Of a stretch of 64,000 bases of DNA, positions 19,797 through 29,747 are shown in pieces. Made by a program: the position numbers and the translations under genes. How positions within the stretch are numbered: position 1 is the first letter of the stretch; every line of letters starts with the position of its first letter. Source of the DNA: Bryobacteraceae bacterium (GTDB taxonomy: Bacteria; Acidobacteriota; Terriglobia; Bryobacterales; Bryobacteraceae); the NCBI GenBank assembly GCA_026002875.1, contig BPGE01000001.1, positions 2,604,001-2,668,000 of the forward strand, written 5' to 3'. The notes below the pieces were generated by a model, which ran no database searches, had not been told where the DNA came from, and saw nothing but the letters and a program-made list of their open reading frames with translations.

Positions 19797-20960
19797 ATGA
19801 TGCGCCGAACCGGTTTCCTGCTTCTGGCTGTTGCGGCTCTCCTCGCACTCACGCATTGCCGCCCGCTTCAGGATCATCGCAGCCGCTCCCGTTTCGCGCA
19901 GCCCTCGGAAGCCGACGACGCCGCCAGATTCCTCGCCGGGCTGCCCGGGCGGGGAACCAGCCCGCTGAAACTGCTGGAGTCCGAGGCGGCGTGGCGGGAG
20001 CACGCGCGCCGCATGGACGACCAGTTCACGGATTTCCGCGACCGCCGCGCGCCGCAGATGCGCGAATTCGCCCGCAACGAGCTCAGCCGCCGCGAGGATC
20101 TCGCCTGCCCCGTGTTTTACCCGTTCTCCGGCGCCGACGCGCTCACGCTGCTGACGTTTTTCCCCGGCCGCAAAACGTACGTCATGGCCGCCCTGGAACC
20201 GCCCGGACGCGTCCCGCTCCCGCGCGAACTGCCGGCGGAGTCCCTGCCGCGCCTGCTCCCGCCGCTCGCCTCGACGCTCGAGTCCCTTCTGCGGAAGAGC
20301 TTTTTCGTGACCCGCGAGATGGACCGGCAGCTGCGCGGACAGATCACCGACGGCGTCGCCTGGCCGCTGCTCATTCAGCTGGTGCGCGCAGGCTACGTGA
20401 TCACCGGCCACGATTACGTCACCCTGGATGACAGGGGCAGGCTGGCGCACCGCCACCAGGACACGCGGCGCGCGCAGTCCGGCCGCAACCGCGGCCTGCG
20501 TCTGTTCCTGACAGAGGGGGAAAAAGGCCGGCCGCTCGAACTGTATTACTTCTCGCTGAACCTCGACGACGCCCACCTGCGGAACAATCCCGCTTTTTCA
20601 AAATTCGTCGCCTCGCTTGGTTCCACCTGCACCATGCTGAAGGCGACGTCCTATATGCTCCATGATCCGGGCTTCTCCCGCATCCGGTCGCTCATTCTCG
20701 ACCGTTCCGCCCTCATCCTGCAGGACGACACCGGCATTCCGTGGCGCTTTCTTTCTTCCGGCGCCTGGGAAGTGCAGCTGTACGGGGACTACGAGCAACC
20801 CTATGGCAAGGCTTTTCAGTTCCGCATGCAGCGGGATTTGCGTGCCGCGTACGACGATCCCGGGCGGCGGGTCAAACCGCTGCGCTTCCGCATCGGGTAC
20901 GGCGCGGGCCGGGTTGCCTCAAACCTGCAGATCGCCCGCCGCAAAAGCGGCAGATCCTGA
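19797..20960 (+). CDS. Predicted lipoprotein of unknown function
   Basis: 387 aa. The signal sequence ends in a lipobox (LLALTHC, Cys at residue 21), so membrane anchoring by lipid is likely. No catalytic family is recognised. Conserved-looking segments include RREDLACPVFYPFSGADALTLLTFFP and ELYYFSLNLDDAHLRNNPAFSKF; the latter also sounds like a protein-interaction or substrate-binding region. Charged and aromatic residues are abundant. It converges on the DUF4097 lipoprotein with a 1-nt gap. Alone on its transcript. Confidence 0.72.
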   Translation: MMRRTGFLLLAVAALLALTHCRPLQDHRSRSRFAQPSEADDAARFLAGLPGRGTSPLKLLESEAAWREHARRMDDQFTDFRDRRAPQMREFARNELSRREDLACPVFYPFSGADALTLLTFFPGRKTYVMAALEPPGRVPLPRELPAESLPRLLPPLASTLESLLRKSFFVTREMDRQLRGQITDGVAWPLLIQLVRAGYVITGHDYVTLDDRGRLAHRHQDTRRAQSGRNRGLRLFLTEGEKGRPLELYYFSLNLDDAHLRNNPAFSKFVASLGSTCTMLKATSYMLHDPGFSRIRSLILDRSALILQDDTGIPWRFLSSGAWEVQLYGDYEQPYGKAFQFRMQRDLRAAYDDPGRRVKPLRFRIGYGAGRVASNLQIARRKSGRS

Positions 20961-20961
20961 G

Positions 20962-21894
20962 TCAACGCTTTACGATCCGGATCTGTCCGTTCGAGGTCGT
21001 CAGCTCGATCCGTTCTCCGCCGCCGCCGAGGCGCCCTTCCAGGCGGTTTTTGCCGAAGTCGCGCGCCGTGACTTCGTAGTCGCTTGTCACGCGGCCGTTG
21101 CTTGTAGCCGCCCTGATGTCTGCGTTCACGCCTTCGGGCAGCGCCAGGGTGATCGATGCGTTCGAGGTCTGAATGCGCAGCGGATTCCGCGCCCAGCGGT
21201 TCAGCCTGACGTTGATGGAACCGTTCGAGCTGCGGAAGACGAGCGGCGCGCCCTCCTGCGGCTCTGCAATCTCGGCGTCGATCTGCCCGTTGCTCGTTTC
21301 CACATCAGCCCGGCCGCGCAGCCCGCTGAGGCGCACGCGCCCGTTCGACGTGCGCGCCGACACCGAGCCGCCCGCCTTGTCGAGCTCCACTGCGCCGTTG
21401 GACGTGCGCAGCGCCCACTCCCCGCTGAGATCCCATGCCTGGATCTTCCCGTTCGACGTCGTCGCCTTTCCGCTTCCCTCCAGCGACTCGAGCACGATAG
21501 CGCCGTTCGAGGTCCGCGCTTCCTCGAGCACGACTTTCCGCGGGACGCGCACCGTCAGGCTGGCGCCGCACTCGCAGTTGTTTTCAGGCTGGCGGACCCG
21601 CACGCGGAGCGATCCTCCATCGGCCACGACATCCACCTCCATGCGGTCCGCCATCTCCTGTCTCGAGGCGTACTTCACGGCCTCGACAGAGGCTTCTTCG
21701 CGGTCCCATCCGCGGATCTCGATCGGCCCGTTGAATGTTTCCAGCATCACCCGTCCGCCGCTGGCCAGCTTCTCGGTCTTTGAAAACGGCTCCCTGAAGC
21801 GCTGTGTCGAGCCCCATTGGGAAGGATCGGTCCAGTCGCAGCCGGCCAGCCCCAGCAACGCGGCCATCGGGAACAGCAAAGCGCTTTTGTGCAT
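20962..21894 (-). CDS. DUF4097 family lipoprotein with TSNG repeats
   Basis: 310 aa. It starts with a lipoprotein signal (LLGLAGC, Cys at residue 19). From ~95 onward it is a chain of about ten short repeats centred on TSNGxI/V (for example ARTSNGAIVLESL, ATTSNGKIQAWDL, TTSNGQIRIVKR), the DUF4097 right-handed beta-helix pattern. Such proteins are thought to be envelope adhesins or scaffolds; function unproven. The ATG at 21894 is chosen because GAGGG lies 8 nt upstream and it opens the signal peptide. Divergent from pyc. Confidence 0.85.
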   Translation of the reverse strand: MHKSALLFPMAALLGLAGCDWTDPSQWGSTQRFREPFSKTEKLASGGRVMLETFNGPIEIRGWDREEASVEAVKYASRQEMADRMEVDVVADGGSLRVRVRQPENNCECGASLTVRVPRKVVLEEARTSNGAIVLESLEGSGKATTSNGKIQAWDLSGEWALRTSNGAVELDKAGGSVSARTSNGRVRLSGLRGRADVETSNGQIDAEIAEPQEGAPLVFRSSNGSINVRLNRWARNPLRIQTSNASITLALPEGVNADIRAATSNGRVTSDYEVTARDFGKNRLEGRLGGGGERIELTTSNGQIRIVKR

Positions 21895-21951
21895 CGGGGA
21901 AACCCTCGCATAACCTGTTACGGATCGGATTGGCCGAAAGTTCCCCCATGC

Positions 21952-21957
21952 TAGCCT
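21952..21957 (+). promoter_or_regulatory. -10-like TAGCCT, leaderless start of pyc
   Basis: TAGCCT ends exactly 7 nt before the pyc ATG; TTGGCC 16 nt upstream of it is a reasonable -35. The same GCTAGCCTGA decamer recurs upstream of 38456 and of bshC. Confidence 0.55.
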
Positions 21958-21964
21958 GATTCTC

Positions 21965-24900
21965 ATGAAGAAGTTGATGGCCCTCAACCGGGGCGAAATC
22001 GCGATCCGCATTTTCCGCGCCGCCAACGAGCTGGGCCTGGAGACCGTTGCCATCTACAGCCAGGAGGACCGCCTCAGCCTGCACCGTTTCAAGGCCGACG
22101 AGGCCTATCTGGTCGGCCAGGGCCTCGGCCCCGTGCAGGCGTATCTCGACATCGAGGGCATCGTCGGACTCGCCAAGGAGAAAGGGATCGACGCCATCCA
22201 TCCCGGCTACGGATTCCTGAGCGAAAACCCGCAACTGGCCCGCGCCTGCGCCGAGGCCGGCATCACGTTCGTCGGCCCCAGCGCGGAGCTGCTCGAACAG
22301 CTCGGCGACAAGACCGCCGCGCGCCGGCTGGCCCGCGAAGCCGGCGTGCCGACGCTCGCCGGAACCGACCGCCCGGTCCGCACCGTCGAGCAGGCCCGCC
22401 GCGCCGCCGAAAGCACGGGCTACCCGCTGATTCTGAAGGCCGCCTTCGGAGGCGGAGGCCGCGGAATGCGCATCGTCCACCGCGCCGACGAGCTGGAAGC
22501 CCGCTTCCACGAGGCCAGCCAGGAAGCGCACGCCGCGTTCGGCAACGGCGCGCTGTTCGTCGAGCGCTACATCCGCCATGCGAAGCACATCGAGGTGCAG
22601 ATCCTCGGCGACACGCATGGCAATCTGGTCCACCTCTGGGAGCGCGACTGTTCGGTCCAGCGCCGGCACCAGAAGATCGTCGAAATCGCCCCCGCCTTCA
22701 GCCTCGATCCCGCCATCCGGCGCGAGCTCTGCGAAGCCGCCGTCCGGCTGTGCCGCCATGCCGGCTACTATTCGGCGGGCACCGTCGAGTTCCTTGTCGA
22801 CGTCGACTCCGGCGAATGGTTCTTCATCGAAGTCAACCCGCGCATCCAGGTCGAACACACGGTGACGGAGGTGGTGACGGGCGTCGACATCGTGCGGGCG
22901 CAGATCCAGGTGGCGCAGGGCCTCGCGCTGCACAGCCCGGAAATGGCCATTCCGCCGCAGGAGGAGATCCGCGTCTTCGGCGCCGCCCTGCAGTGCCGCA
23001 TCACGACGGAAGACCCGTCGAAGAACTTCCTGCCGGACTACGGCCGCATCACGACGTACCGGTCTCCCGCGGGCTTCGGCATCCGGCTCGACGGCGCGTC
23101 GGCTTACGGCGGCGCGGTGATCACGCCCTATTACGATTCCCTGCTGGTCAAGATCACGGCATGGGGCAACGACTTCCGCACCGCCTGCCAGCGCATGGAC
23201 CGCAGCCTGCGCGAATTCCGCATCCGGGGCGTGAAAACGAATATTCCATTCCTCGAAAATGTCGTCAACCATCCGGCGTTCCGGGAGGGAAAAGCGACCA
23301 CCACATTTCTCGAAAATACCCCGGAACTGTTCCGCTTCCGCCCGCGCCAGGACCGCGCCACGCGCCTGCTCTCATATCTGGCCGAAGTGGCCGTCAACGG
23401 CAACCCGGAGATGGCCCGGCGCCGGCCTCCGGAACTCGTCCGCCAGCCGCCCCTGCCGCCGCACAACCCCGCTCCGCCCCCGCCGGGCACGCGGCAGCTG
23501 CTGCTGGAGCTGGGACCGGAAGGGTTCGCTCAGTGGGTGCTGAAACAGAAGCGGCTGCTGCTCACCGACACCACCATGCGCGACGCCCATCAGTCGCTGA
23601 TGGCCACGCGGATGCGCAGCTACGACATGCTCGCCATCGCGAACTTTTACGCGCACTCGCTCTCCGGGCTGTTCTCGCTGGAGATGTGGGGCGGCGCCAC
23701 GTTCGACGTGGCGATGCGCTTTCTGCTGGAAGACCCGTGGGTGCGGCTGCAGAAACTCCGGAGGGAGATTCCCAACATCTGCTTCCAGATGCTGTTCCGC
23801 GCCTCCAACGCCGTCGGCTACACCGCTTATCCCGACAATGCGGTGCGGCGCTTCGTCGAGGTCGCGGCGCAGGAAGGCATCGACATCTTCCGCATCTTCG
23901 ACTCGCTCAACTGGCTGCCGAACATGAAGGTGGCCATGGAAGCCGTCCGCCGGACCCATGCCGTCTGCGAGGCCGCCATCTGCTACACGGGCGACATTCT
24001 CGATCCGAAGCGGGACAAGTATCCGCTTGAGTATTACGTCCGCCTCGCCAAAGAGCTCGAGAAGATGGGCGCCCACATGATCGCCATCAAGGATATGGCC
24101 GGACTCGTCAAGCCGTATGCGGCCTACAAACTGATCAAGGCTCTCAAGGAAGAGATCGGCCTGCCCGTCCACTTCCATACGCACGACACGTCGGGCCTCA
24201 ATGCGGCATCGATCCTGAAGGCGGCCGAGGCGGGCGTCGATATCGCCGACGCCGCCGTCTCCTCCATGAGCGGCTCCACGTCGCAGCCGAACCTCAACTC
24301 TCTCGCCGCCGCCCTTCAGCACGACGCGCGCCGCTCGACGGGCCTCGACTTCGAGGCGCTGAACCGCTGCTCGGATTACTGGGAGCAGGTCCGGCTGAAC
24401 TACGCGCCCTTCGACACCGCCCCGCGCTCGGGCGCCGCTGACGTGTACATCCATGAAATGCCCGGCGGCCAGTACACGAACCTCCGCGAGCAGGCCGAGA
24501 GCCTCGGCCTCGGCCACCGCTGGCCCGAGATCGCGCGAATGTACGCTGACGTCAACCGCGCCTTCGGCGACATCGTCAAGGTGACTCCGTCCTCGAAAGT
24601 CGTGGGCGACATGGCGCTGTTCCTCATCCAGCACGGAATGACCGTCCATGAATTTGAAAATCTGGGGCCGAATCACTCGCTGAACATTCCGAATTCCGTC
24701 GTCGAAATGTTCGAGGGCGCTCTGGGAGAGCCCGAGGGCGGATGGCCGCCGAAGATCGCCTCCGTCATTCTCAAGGGCCGCAAGCCCCGCCGCGGCCGGC
24801 CCGGGGCGCGGCTCGAGCCCGTCAACTGGGACGAAACGCGTGCGCTGGTGGAAAAGAAAACCGGCCACAAGCCGTCCGAAACCGACCTGCTGAGCTACGT

Positions 24901-25414
24901 GATGTACCCGGACGTTTACCTGAAGTTCGACAAGGCCCGCGCCGCCTACGGCGATCTGACGGTGCTCCCGTCGCCCGCGTTTTTCTACGGGCTGAAGCCG
25001 GGCGAAGAGATCACCGTGGACATCGAGCCCGGCAAGACCCTGATCATCAAATACACCGCCACCGGCGACGCGCACCCCGACGGCACGCGGACCGTCTTCT
25101 TCGAGCTGAACGGCCAGCCCCGCGAGATCACCGTGCGCGACCGGCACATCAAGGCGGAGACGAAGACGCAGCCCAAGGCCGATCCGTCCAAAGAGGGCCA
25201 CGTCGGGGCCCCCATTCCCGGAGCCGTCACGTCGATCGCCGTCGAGCTCAACCAGACCGTGAAGAAGGGCGACAAGCTCCTCGTGCTCGAGGCGATGAAG
25301 ATGCAGACCACCGTTTACGCGCCCATCTCGGGCAAAGTCACGGAACGCCACGTCAGCGTCGGCCAGACGGTCGAGCCCAAGGATCTCCTGCTGGTCATCA
25401 CTCCGGTATCCTGA
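21965..25414 (+). CDS. pyc: Pyruvate carboxylase
   Basis: 1149 aa single-chain biotin enzyme that carboxylates pyruvate to oxaloacetate, the main anaplerotic reaction. Biotin carboxylase occupies ~1-450 (LMALNRGEIAIRIFRAANE, ATP-grasp AAFGGGGRGMRIV, EVNPRIQVEHTVTE). The carboxyltransferase is ~515-800 (LLTDTTMRDAHQSLMATRMR, HFHTHDTSGLNAAS). The allosteric/tetramerisation segment follows. The biotin carboxyl-carrier domain ends the protein with Lys1112 in EAMKMQ as the biotinylation site. Full domain order and length are normal, so it is intact. Divergent from the DUF4097 gene across a 70-bp promoter region. Confidence 0.97.
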   Translation: MKKLMALNRGEIAIRIFRAANELGLETVAIYSQEDRLSLHRFKADEAYLVGQGLGPVQAYLDIEGIVGLAKEKGIDAIHPGYGFLSENPQLARACAEAGITFVGPSAELLEQLGDKTAARRLAREAGVPTLAGTDRPVRTVEQARRAAESTGYPLILKAAFGGGGRGMRIVHRADELEARFHEASQEAHAAFGNGALFVERYIRHAKHIEVQILGDTHGNLVHLWERDCSVQRRHQKIVEIAPAFSLDPAIRRELCEAAVRLCRHAGYYSAGTVEFLVDVDSGEWFFIEVNPRIQVEHTVTEVVTGVDIVRAQIQVAQGLALHSPEMAIPPQEEIRVFGAALQCRITTEDPSKNFLPDYGRITTYRSPAGFGIRLDGASAYGGAVITPYYDSLLVKITAWGNDFRTACQRMDRSLREFRIRGVKTNIPFLENVVNHPAFREGKATTTFLENTPELFRFRPRQDRATRLLSYLAEVAVNGNPEMARRRPPELVRQPPLPPHNPAPPPPGTRQLLLELGPEGFAQWVLKQKRLLLTDTTMRDAHQSLMATRMRSYDMLAIANFYAHSLSGLFSLEMWGGATFDVAMRFLLEDPWVRLQKLRREIPNICFQMLFRASNAVGYTAYPDNAVRRFVEVAAQEGIDIFRIFDSLNWLPNMKVAMEAVRRTHAVCEAAICYTGDILDPKRDKYPLEYYVRLAKELEKMGAHMIAIKDMAGLVKPYAAYKLIKALKEEIGLPVHFHTHDTSGLNAASILKAAEAGVDIADAAVSSMSGSTSQPNLNSLAAALQHDARRSTGLDFEALNRCSDYWEQVRLNYAPFDTAPRSGAADVYIHEMPGGQYTNLREQAESLGLGHRWPEIARMYADVNRAFGDIVKVTPSSKVVGDMALFLIQHGMTVHEFENLGPNHSLNIPNSVVEMFEGALGEPEGGWPPKIASVILKGRKPRRGRPGARLEPVNWDETRALVEKKTGHKPSETDLLSYVMYPDVYLKFDKARAAYGDLTVLPSPAFFYGLKPGEEITVDIEPGKTLIIKYTATGDAHPDGTRTVFFELNGQPREITVRDRHIKAETKTQPKADPSKEGHVGAPIPGAVTSIAVELNQTVKKGDKLLVLEAMKMQTTVYAPISGKVTERHVSVGQTVEPKDLLLVITPVS

Positions 25415-25422
25415 TAGGCGCC

Positions 25423-26694
25423 ATGCGCGCCACCAGACGATTCTTTCTCGGCGCGGGCGCAGCAAGCCTCGCTGCGGCCCGCGCGCAGACCGCGGCCAGC
25501 GACCGGATCCGCGTGGGCTTCATCGGCTGCGGCGGCATGGGCACGGCCCGCATCAGGCACTTCCTGGAGCACCCGGACGTCGAAGCCGCCGCCGTCTGCG
25601 ACGTCGACCGCCGCCATCTGGACCGCGCCGCCGCCCTGGTGGATTCTCTCCGCGGCCGCAGACCCGACGCCTATGGCGATTTCCGCCGCGTGCTTGACCG
25701 CCAGGACATCGATGCGGTGATGATCGCCACGCCCGATCACTGGCACGCCCTGCCCGCCATCCTCGCCTGCCAGGCTGGCAAGGATGTCTTCGTCGAGAAG
25801 CCCTTCTCCTACAGCATCGGCGAGGGCCGCCGCATGGCCGAGGCCGCGCGCCGCCACGGCCGCGTCACGCAGATGGGCAATCATATCCACAACGACCTGC
25901 CCAACTACCGGCGCGTCGTCGAACTGGTCCGCTCCGGCCTTCTGGGCCGCATCGTGCGCGTGCACTGCGGCCTGCGTTCGAATGAAAAGTCCATCGGCTC
26001 GCCTCCGGACGGGCCTCCGCCGCCGGAACTGGATTACGATTTCTGGCTCGGACCTGCCCCGAAACGGCCCTACAATCCCAACCGGTCGCATCTCCGTTTC
26101 CGCTACTTCTGGGATTATTCCGGAGGCGTTTTCGCCGATTTCTGGTGTCATTTTGCCGACGTGGCCTACTGGGCCCTCGATCTGCGCGCTCCCCGCTCGG
26201 TCAGCGCCGCCGGCGGCCGCTGGCTGGCAGAAGACAACGCCGAGACGCCGGATGTGTTGGAAGCCGTGTTCGAATATCCCGGTCCAGTGCTGCTCACCTG
26301 GACGCAGCACCCGCAGGGACGGCCCGGCTTCGAGCATATGGGCAGTTGCGTCGTCTTTGAGGGAACCGAGGCCACGCTCGTCACGAATTACTCGAAACAC
26401 GAGGTCTGGGTGAAGGGCAAGCCCGCCCCGGACTTTCCGCGTCCCGATCCCTCCATTCCAGACTCCCCGGGCCACATCCGCGAGTTCCTCGACTCGATTC
26501 GCTCCCGCAACACCCGGACGACGTGCAACTTCGACTACTCCCACCAGCTGAACAAAGGCGCGCTGCTGGCCAACATCGCTTTCCGCACCGGTGCGCGGCT
26601 CGAATGGGACGATGCGCGGGAGCGGATCGCCAATCACCGGGAGGCCAACCGTTTCCTCACGCGCCGCTACCGCAAGCCGTGGAGGCTCGCCTGA
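25423..26694 (+). CDS. Tat-exported Gfo/Idh/MocA family oxidoreductase
   Basis: 423 aa. A twin-arginine signal (ATRRFFLGAGAASLAAARA) marks export. The Rossmann domain follows: IRVGFIGCGGMGTARIRHFLEHPDV (~30-54), with ATPDHWHALPAILACQAGKDVFVEKPFS carrying the EKP motif. The C-terminal substrate domain has GNHIHNDLPNYRRVVELVRSGLLG and the YFWDYSGGVFADFWCHFADVAYWALD block common to the exported acidobacterial and planctomycete members. The substrate is unknown, probably a sugar or cyclitol. It begins 8 nt after the pyc stop. Confidence 0.88.
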   Translation: MRATRRFFLGAGAASLAAARAQTAASDRIRVGFIGCGGMGTARIRHFLEHPDVEAAAVCDVDRRHLDRAAALVDSLRGRRPDAYGDFRRVLDRQDIDAVMIATPDHWHALPAILACQAGKDVFVEKPFSYSIGEGRRMAEAARRHGRVTQMGNHIHNDLPNYRRVVELVRSGLLGRIVRVHCGLRSNEKSIGSPPDGPPPPELDYDFWLGPAPKRPYNPNRSHLRFRYFWDYSGGVFADFWCHFADVAYWALDLRAPRSVSAAGGRWLAEDNAETPDVLEAVFEYPGPVLLTWTQHPQGRPGFEHMGSCVVFEGTEATLVTNYSKHEVWVKGKPAPDFPRPDPSIPDSPGHIREFLDSIRSRNTRTTCNFDYSHQLNKGALLANIAFRTGARLEWDDARERIANHREANRFLTRRYRKPWRLA

Positions 26695-26754
26695 GCCGGA
26701 TTTCCCTCAAATCTGCCCGCCGCGGTCCGATATGCATCGCGAGGTTGCAGATAC

Positions 26755-27159
26755 ATGCCATTCGTCGATTGGAAACCCGAATACAGCGTCGGCCATCTGG
26801 AGATCGACCAGCAACACAGGAAGCTGGTCGATATCATCAATCATCTCCACGATTCCATGAAACTCGGCGGAAAACCCGAGGACCTGAGGCGGATCATGGA
26901 TGACCTGGTGAACTACACCCGATTCCACTTCGAGCACGAAGAGAAGCTCATGCAGAATGCAGGGTATCCGGATCTGGCCAATCACCAGCGCGTGCACCGC
27001 GCCATGGTCGAGCAGGTGGAGAAGTTCCGCCGCGAGGCGGGCAGCAGCCGCACGGGCTTTTCCATCAAGCTCATGGGCTTCCTGAAGAACTGGCTCACCG
27101 ACCACATCATGGGCACGGACCAGAAATATGCTCCCACGCTGAAATCCACGCGGGTCTGA
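26755..27159 (+). CDS. Bacteriohemerythrin
   Basis: 134 aa four-helix non-heme di-iron protein that binds oxygen. All seven expected iron ligands are present: His21, His58, Glu62, His77, His81, His117 and Asp122 (IDQQH, HFEHEE, HQRVH, HIMGTD). It has no fused sensor domain, so storage or delivery of oxygen, or sensing, is likely. Monocistronic by position, with a GAGG ribosome site 12 nt before ATG. Confidence 0.94.
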   Translation: MPFVDWKPEYSVGHLEIDQQHRKLVDIINHLHDSMKLGGKPEDLRRIMDDLVNYTRFHFEHEEKLMQNAGYPDLANHQRVHRAMVEQVEKFRREAGSSRTGFSIKLMGFLKNWLTDHIMGTDQKYAPTLKSTRV

Positions 27160-27243
27160 TCAGGCAGGGCTGGGCCGGCGCGCGCCGTCCGTCCGGCGAA
27201 ACGATTCGGCTCCTTCCCTGCAAAAGACGCAGCGGCGGGAAAC

Positions 27244-29139
27244 ATGCCGCCCTCGCCGCTCGTCTTTTCAGTGATGGATTCCGCCTCTGGAGCCCGTCGC
27301 GGAGATCTTTCCTTCTCCAGCCGTTCACGGACGCCCGCCGCCGTGCGGGCAGTGCTGGCTGCCCTTTTTCTTGCCCCTTTCGCCATCGCCGCACCGCCGC
27401 CGGACCCCCGCGACTCTCTCAATATCGATTCGAAGACCACTTTCACGCCCCGCCATTATGCGGATCTGAAAACGTGGGAGGCGCGGAGGGCGGTCCTCCG
27501 CAGGCAGATCCTCGTCTCTGCGGGACTCTGGCCTCTGCAGAAGCGCGGACCACTCGCCGTGCACCGCTTCGGCAGAACTTCCAAAGGCCCCTATGTGGTC
27601 GAGAAGCTGGCCCTGGAGACCCTGCCCGGCTTTTACGTTGGCGCAAATCTCTATATTCCAGCCAGACTGTCCCGTCCCGCGCCTGCAATCCTTGTCGCCC
27701 ACGGCCACTGGAAACACGGCCGTACCCATCATGCCGATGATTATTCCGTACCGGCGTTGTGCGCCAATCTGGCCGCGCAGGGTTTCATTGCGCTCGCCTG
27801 GGACATGGTTGGCTATGAAGATACCCGGCAACTGCCCCACAATTTCGGTGATTCGCCGGAAGAATTGTCCTGGCTCTTCACGCCTTTCAGCCTGCAGTTA
27901 TGGAATGCGATCCGCGCGCTGGATTTTGTTGAATCCCTGCCCGAAGTGAACCGGTTCCAGATCGGCATGACCGGCACTTCCGGCGGCGGCACGCAGACTT
28001 ATCTGCTCGCCGCCATCGACGAGCGCATCCGTGCGGCTGCGCCCGGCGGCATGGTTTCGGCCACGTTCCAGGGCGACGACGTCTGCGAGATGGCGCCCGG
28101 ACTCCGCATCGGCACAAACAATCTGGAGCTGACCTCTCTGATCGCGCCCCGCCATCTTCTCCTGGTTGCCGCGACCGGAGACTGGACACGCAACACGCTG
28201 AAGGTGGAACTGCCGGCCATCCGCTCCATCTACGCCTTGTACAGACAGGAGCGGCGCGCCTCGGCGGCGATGATCAACGCCGGCCACAACTCCAACCGGG
28301 AGAGCCGCGAGGCAGTTTATGCATTTTTCCACCGGGCTTTCATGAGGCGCTATCTCTACTCGGCTCCGCCGCGCGAAAGCGGTGACGTCCCTCTTCCCTC
28401 GCGCGAGGAGCTTCTCGTCGGCGACGCTCTGAGCGCGAAACCGCTGGCCTCCCGCTCCGCCATCTTCGCCGAATGGAGAGCCATGGCGATTGCGAGAACC
28501 GCTTCCATGACGGACGGACTCCTCCGCGAGCGCATCGCCGCGCTGTTTCACGTGTCCCTGCCCGAGCAGGTGACCGTGCCGGACTCTTCCGCCGAACTCG
28601 TCCTGCTGCGCACGGACACGGGCACGCCCGTCCGGGCGCAATGGCTGAATCCGCCGGCTGAAGACACGGCCGAGTTCGAGATCGGCGTCAGCCCCGAAGG
28701 TCTCTCCTGTGAGAGGTGCAGGCAGGCGGCGCCCGGCGAAGCTCCCGTCCGCGCCCGCCTCCTCATCGAGGTCTACAAGGCAGGACTCCCTCCGCAGCCT
28801 TTCCGTCTCGAAAGAGCCACCTTCCACCGCAGCATTTTCGCCGAACGCGCCCAGGACATTCTCGCCGCCATCCGCTATGTGTCGGGATTCGCCAGACAGA
28901 AGCCGATCATACTTTCCTGCTCGGGTCTCGCCCGCGCCTGGTGCCTTCTGGCGGCAGCCGCCGCTCCGCCTGAGATCAGCCTCCGGCTTGCAGCCGAACT
29001 CGATGAAGACTATGCGGCGGGGCTTGCCGAGTATCTCAACCGGCCCGGCATCGCCTATTCGGGCGGACTGCCCGTCCTGTTCCGCCTTGCCTCGCGCCAG
29101 CCGGTCCGCGCAGAGACGGCCGCTACAATGGGAAAGTGA
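27244..29139 (+). CDS. Exported alpha/beta hydrolase (acetyl xylan esterase-like)
   Basis: 631 aa. A hydrophobic stretch (AVRAVLAALFLAPFAIAA) at ~36-53 should direct export after a long N-region. The hydrolase core at ~130-360 shows VAHGHWKHGRTHHADDYS, ALAWDMVGYED and the nucleophile elbow MTGTSGGGTQT, as in acetyl xylan esterase-like enzymes. A beta-rich C-terminal half (~400-630) is unassigned. The start is uncertain: ATG 27244 has no strong Shine-Dalgarno and ATG 27274 is possible. It overlaps the HAD gene (GTGA). Confidence 0.7.
   Translation: MPPSPLVFSVMDSASGARRGDLSFSSRSRTPAAVRAVLAALFLAPFAIAAPPPDPRDSLNIDSKTTFTPRHYADLKTWEARRAVLRRQILVSAGLWPLQKRGPLAVHRFGRTSKGPYVVEKLALETLPGFYVGANLYIPARLSRPAPAILVAHGHWKHGRTHHADDYSVPALCANLAAQGFIALAWDMVGYEDTRQLPHNFGDSPEELSWLFTPFSLQLWNAIRALDFVESLPEVNRFQIGMTGTSGGGTQTYLLAAIDERIRAAAPGGMVSATFQGDDVCEMAPGLRIGTNNLELTSLIAPRHLLLVAATGDWTRNTLKVELPAIRSIYALYRQERRASAAMINAGHNSNRESREAVYAFFHRAFMRRYLYSAPPRESGDVPLPSREELLVGDALSAKPLASRSAIFAEWRAMAIARTASMTDGLLRERIAALFHVSLPEQVTVPDSSAELVLLRTDTGTPVRAQWLNPPAEDTAEFEIGVSPEGLSCERCRQAAPGEAPVRARLLIEVYKAGLPPQPFRLERATFHRSIFAERAQDILAAIRYVSGFARQKPIILSCSGLARAWCLLAAAAAPPEISLRLAAELDEDYAAGLAEYLNRPGIAYSGGLPVLFRLASRQPVRAETAATMGK
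29124..29129 (+). promoter_or_regulatory. -10-like TACAAT before the HAD gene
   Basis: TACAAT ends 6 nt before the GTG at 29136, inside the 3' end of the hydrolase gene, so the HAD gene may also have its own leaderless transcript. Confidence 0.4.
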
Positions 29140-29747
29140 TCCGCACGCTGATCTTCGACCTAGGCCGCGTCATCGTCCCGTTTGATTTCCGCCGCGGCTA
29201 CGACCGGATGTCGCAGCAGTGCGGCCTCGCGCCCGAGGAAATCCGCGAGAGGCTCAAGTCCGACGGGCTCGTCCGCGCCTTCGAATCCGGGGCCATCGAC
29301 GGACGCGAATTCCACCGCCGCGTGGCCCGGCTGCTCGAAACGGACGTCCCCTACGACCAATTCTGCGAGATCTGGTTCAGCGTGTTTCTGCCCGAGACTC
29401 TCATCGCCGACCGCTTCGTCGAGTCCCTCCACGCGCGCTACCGGCTGGTTCTGCTTTCCAACACGAACCCGATCCATTTCGAGATGATCCGCGCCCGGTA
29501 CCCGATCCTGCGCCATTTCGATGCGTACGTGCTTTCCTACGAAGTCGGCGCAATGAAGCCCGAACCCCGGATTTATGCCGCAGCCATTGAGGCGGCGCAG
29601 TGCGCCCCTCCAGAGTGCTTCTTCACCGACGACATCCCCGAGTACGTGGAAGGCGCCCGGCAGGCAGGCATCGACGCCGTCGTCTTCGAAGGCGCGGAGG
29701 CGCTCGAGCGCGAACTCCGCGCCCGCGGCATCGTCTGGGATCAGTAG
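29136..29747 (+). CDS. HAD family hydrolase (YihX-like)
   Basis: 203 aa. The nucleophile motif reads [13 protein letters not shown]: the usual DxD is DLG, as in YihX and epoxide-hydrolase N-terminal phosphatases. Motif II is [11 protein letters not shown], motif III is the Lys of [13 protein letters not shown], and motif IV is [17 protein letters not shown]. Likely a sugar-phosphate phosphatase of subfamily IA. GTG start overlaps the hydrolase by 4 nt. Its 3' end overlaps the convergent E1 gene by 7 nt. Confidence 0.85.
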   Translation: MIRTLIFDLGRVIVPFDFRRGYDRMSQQCGLAPEEIRERLKSDGLVRAFESGAIDGREFHRRVARLLETDVPYDQFCEIWFSVFLPETLIADRFVESLHARYRLVLLSNTNPIHFEMIRARYPILRHFDAYVLSYEVGAMKPEPRIYAAAIEAAQCAPPECFFTDDIPEYVEGARQAGIDAVVFEGAEALERELRARGIVWDQ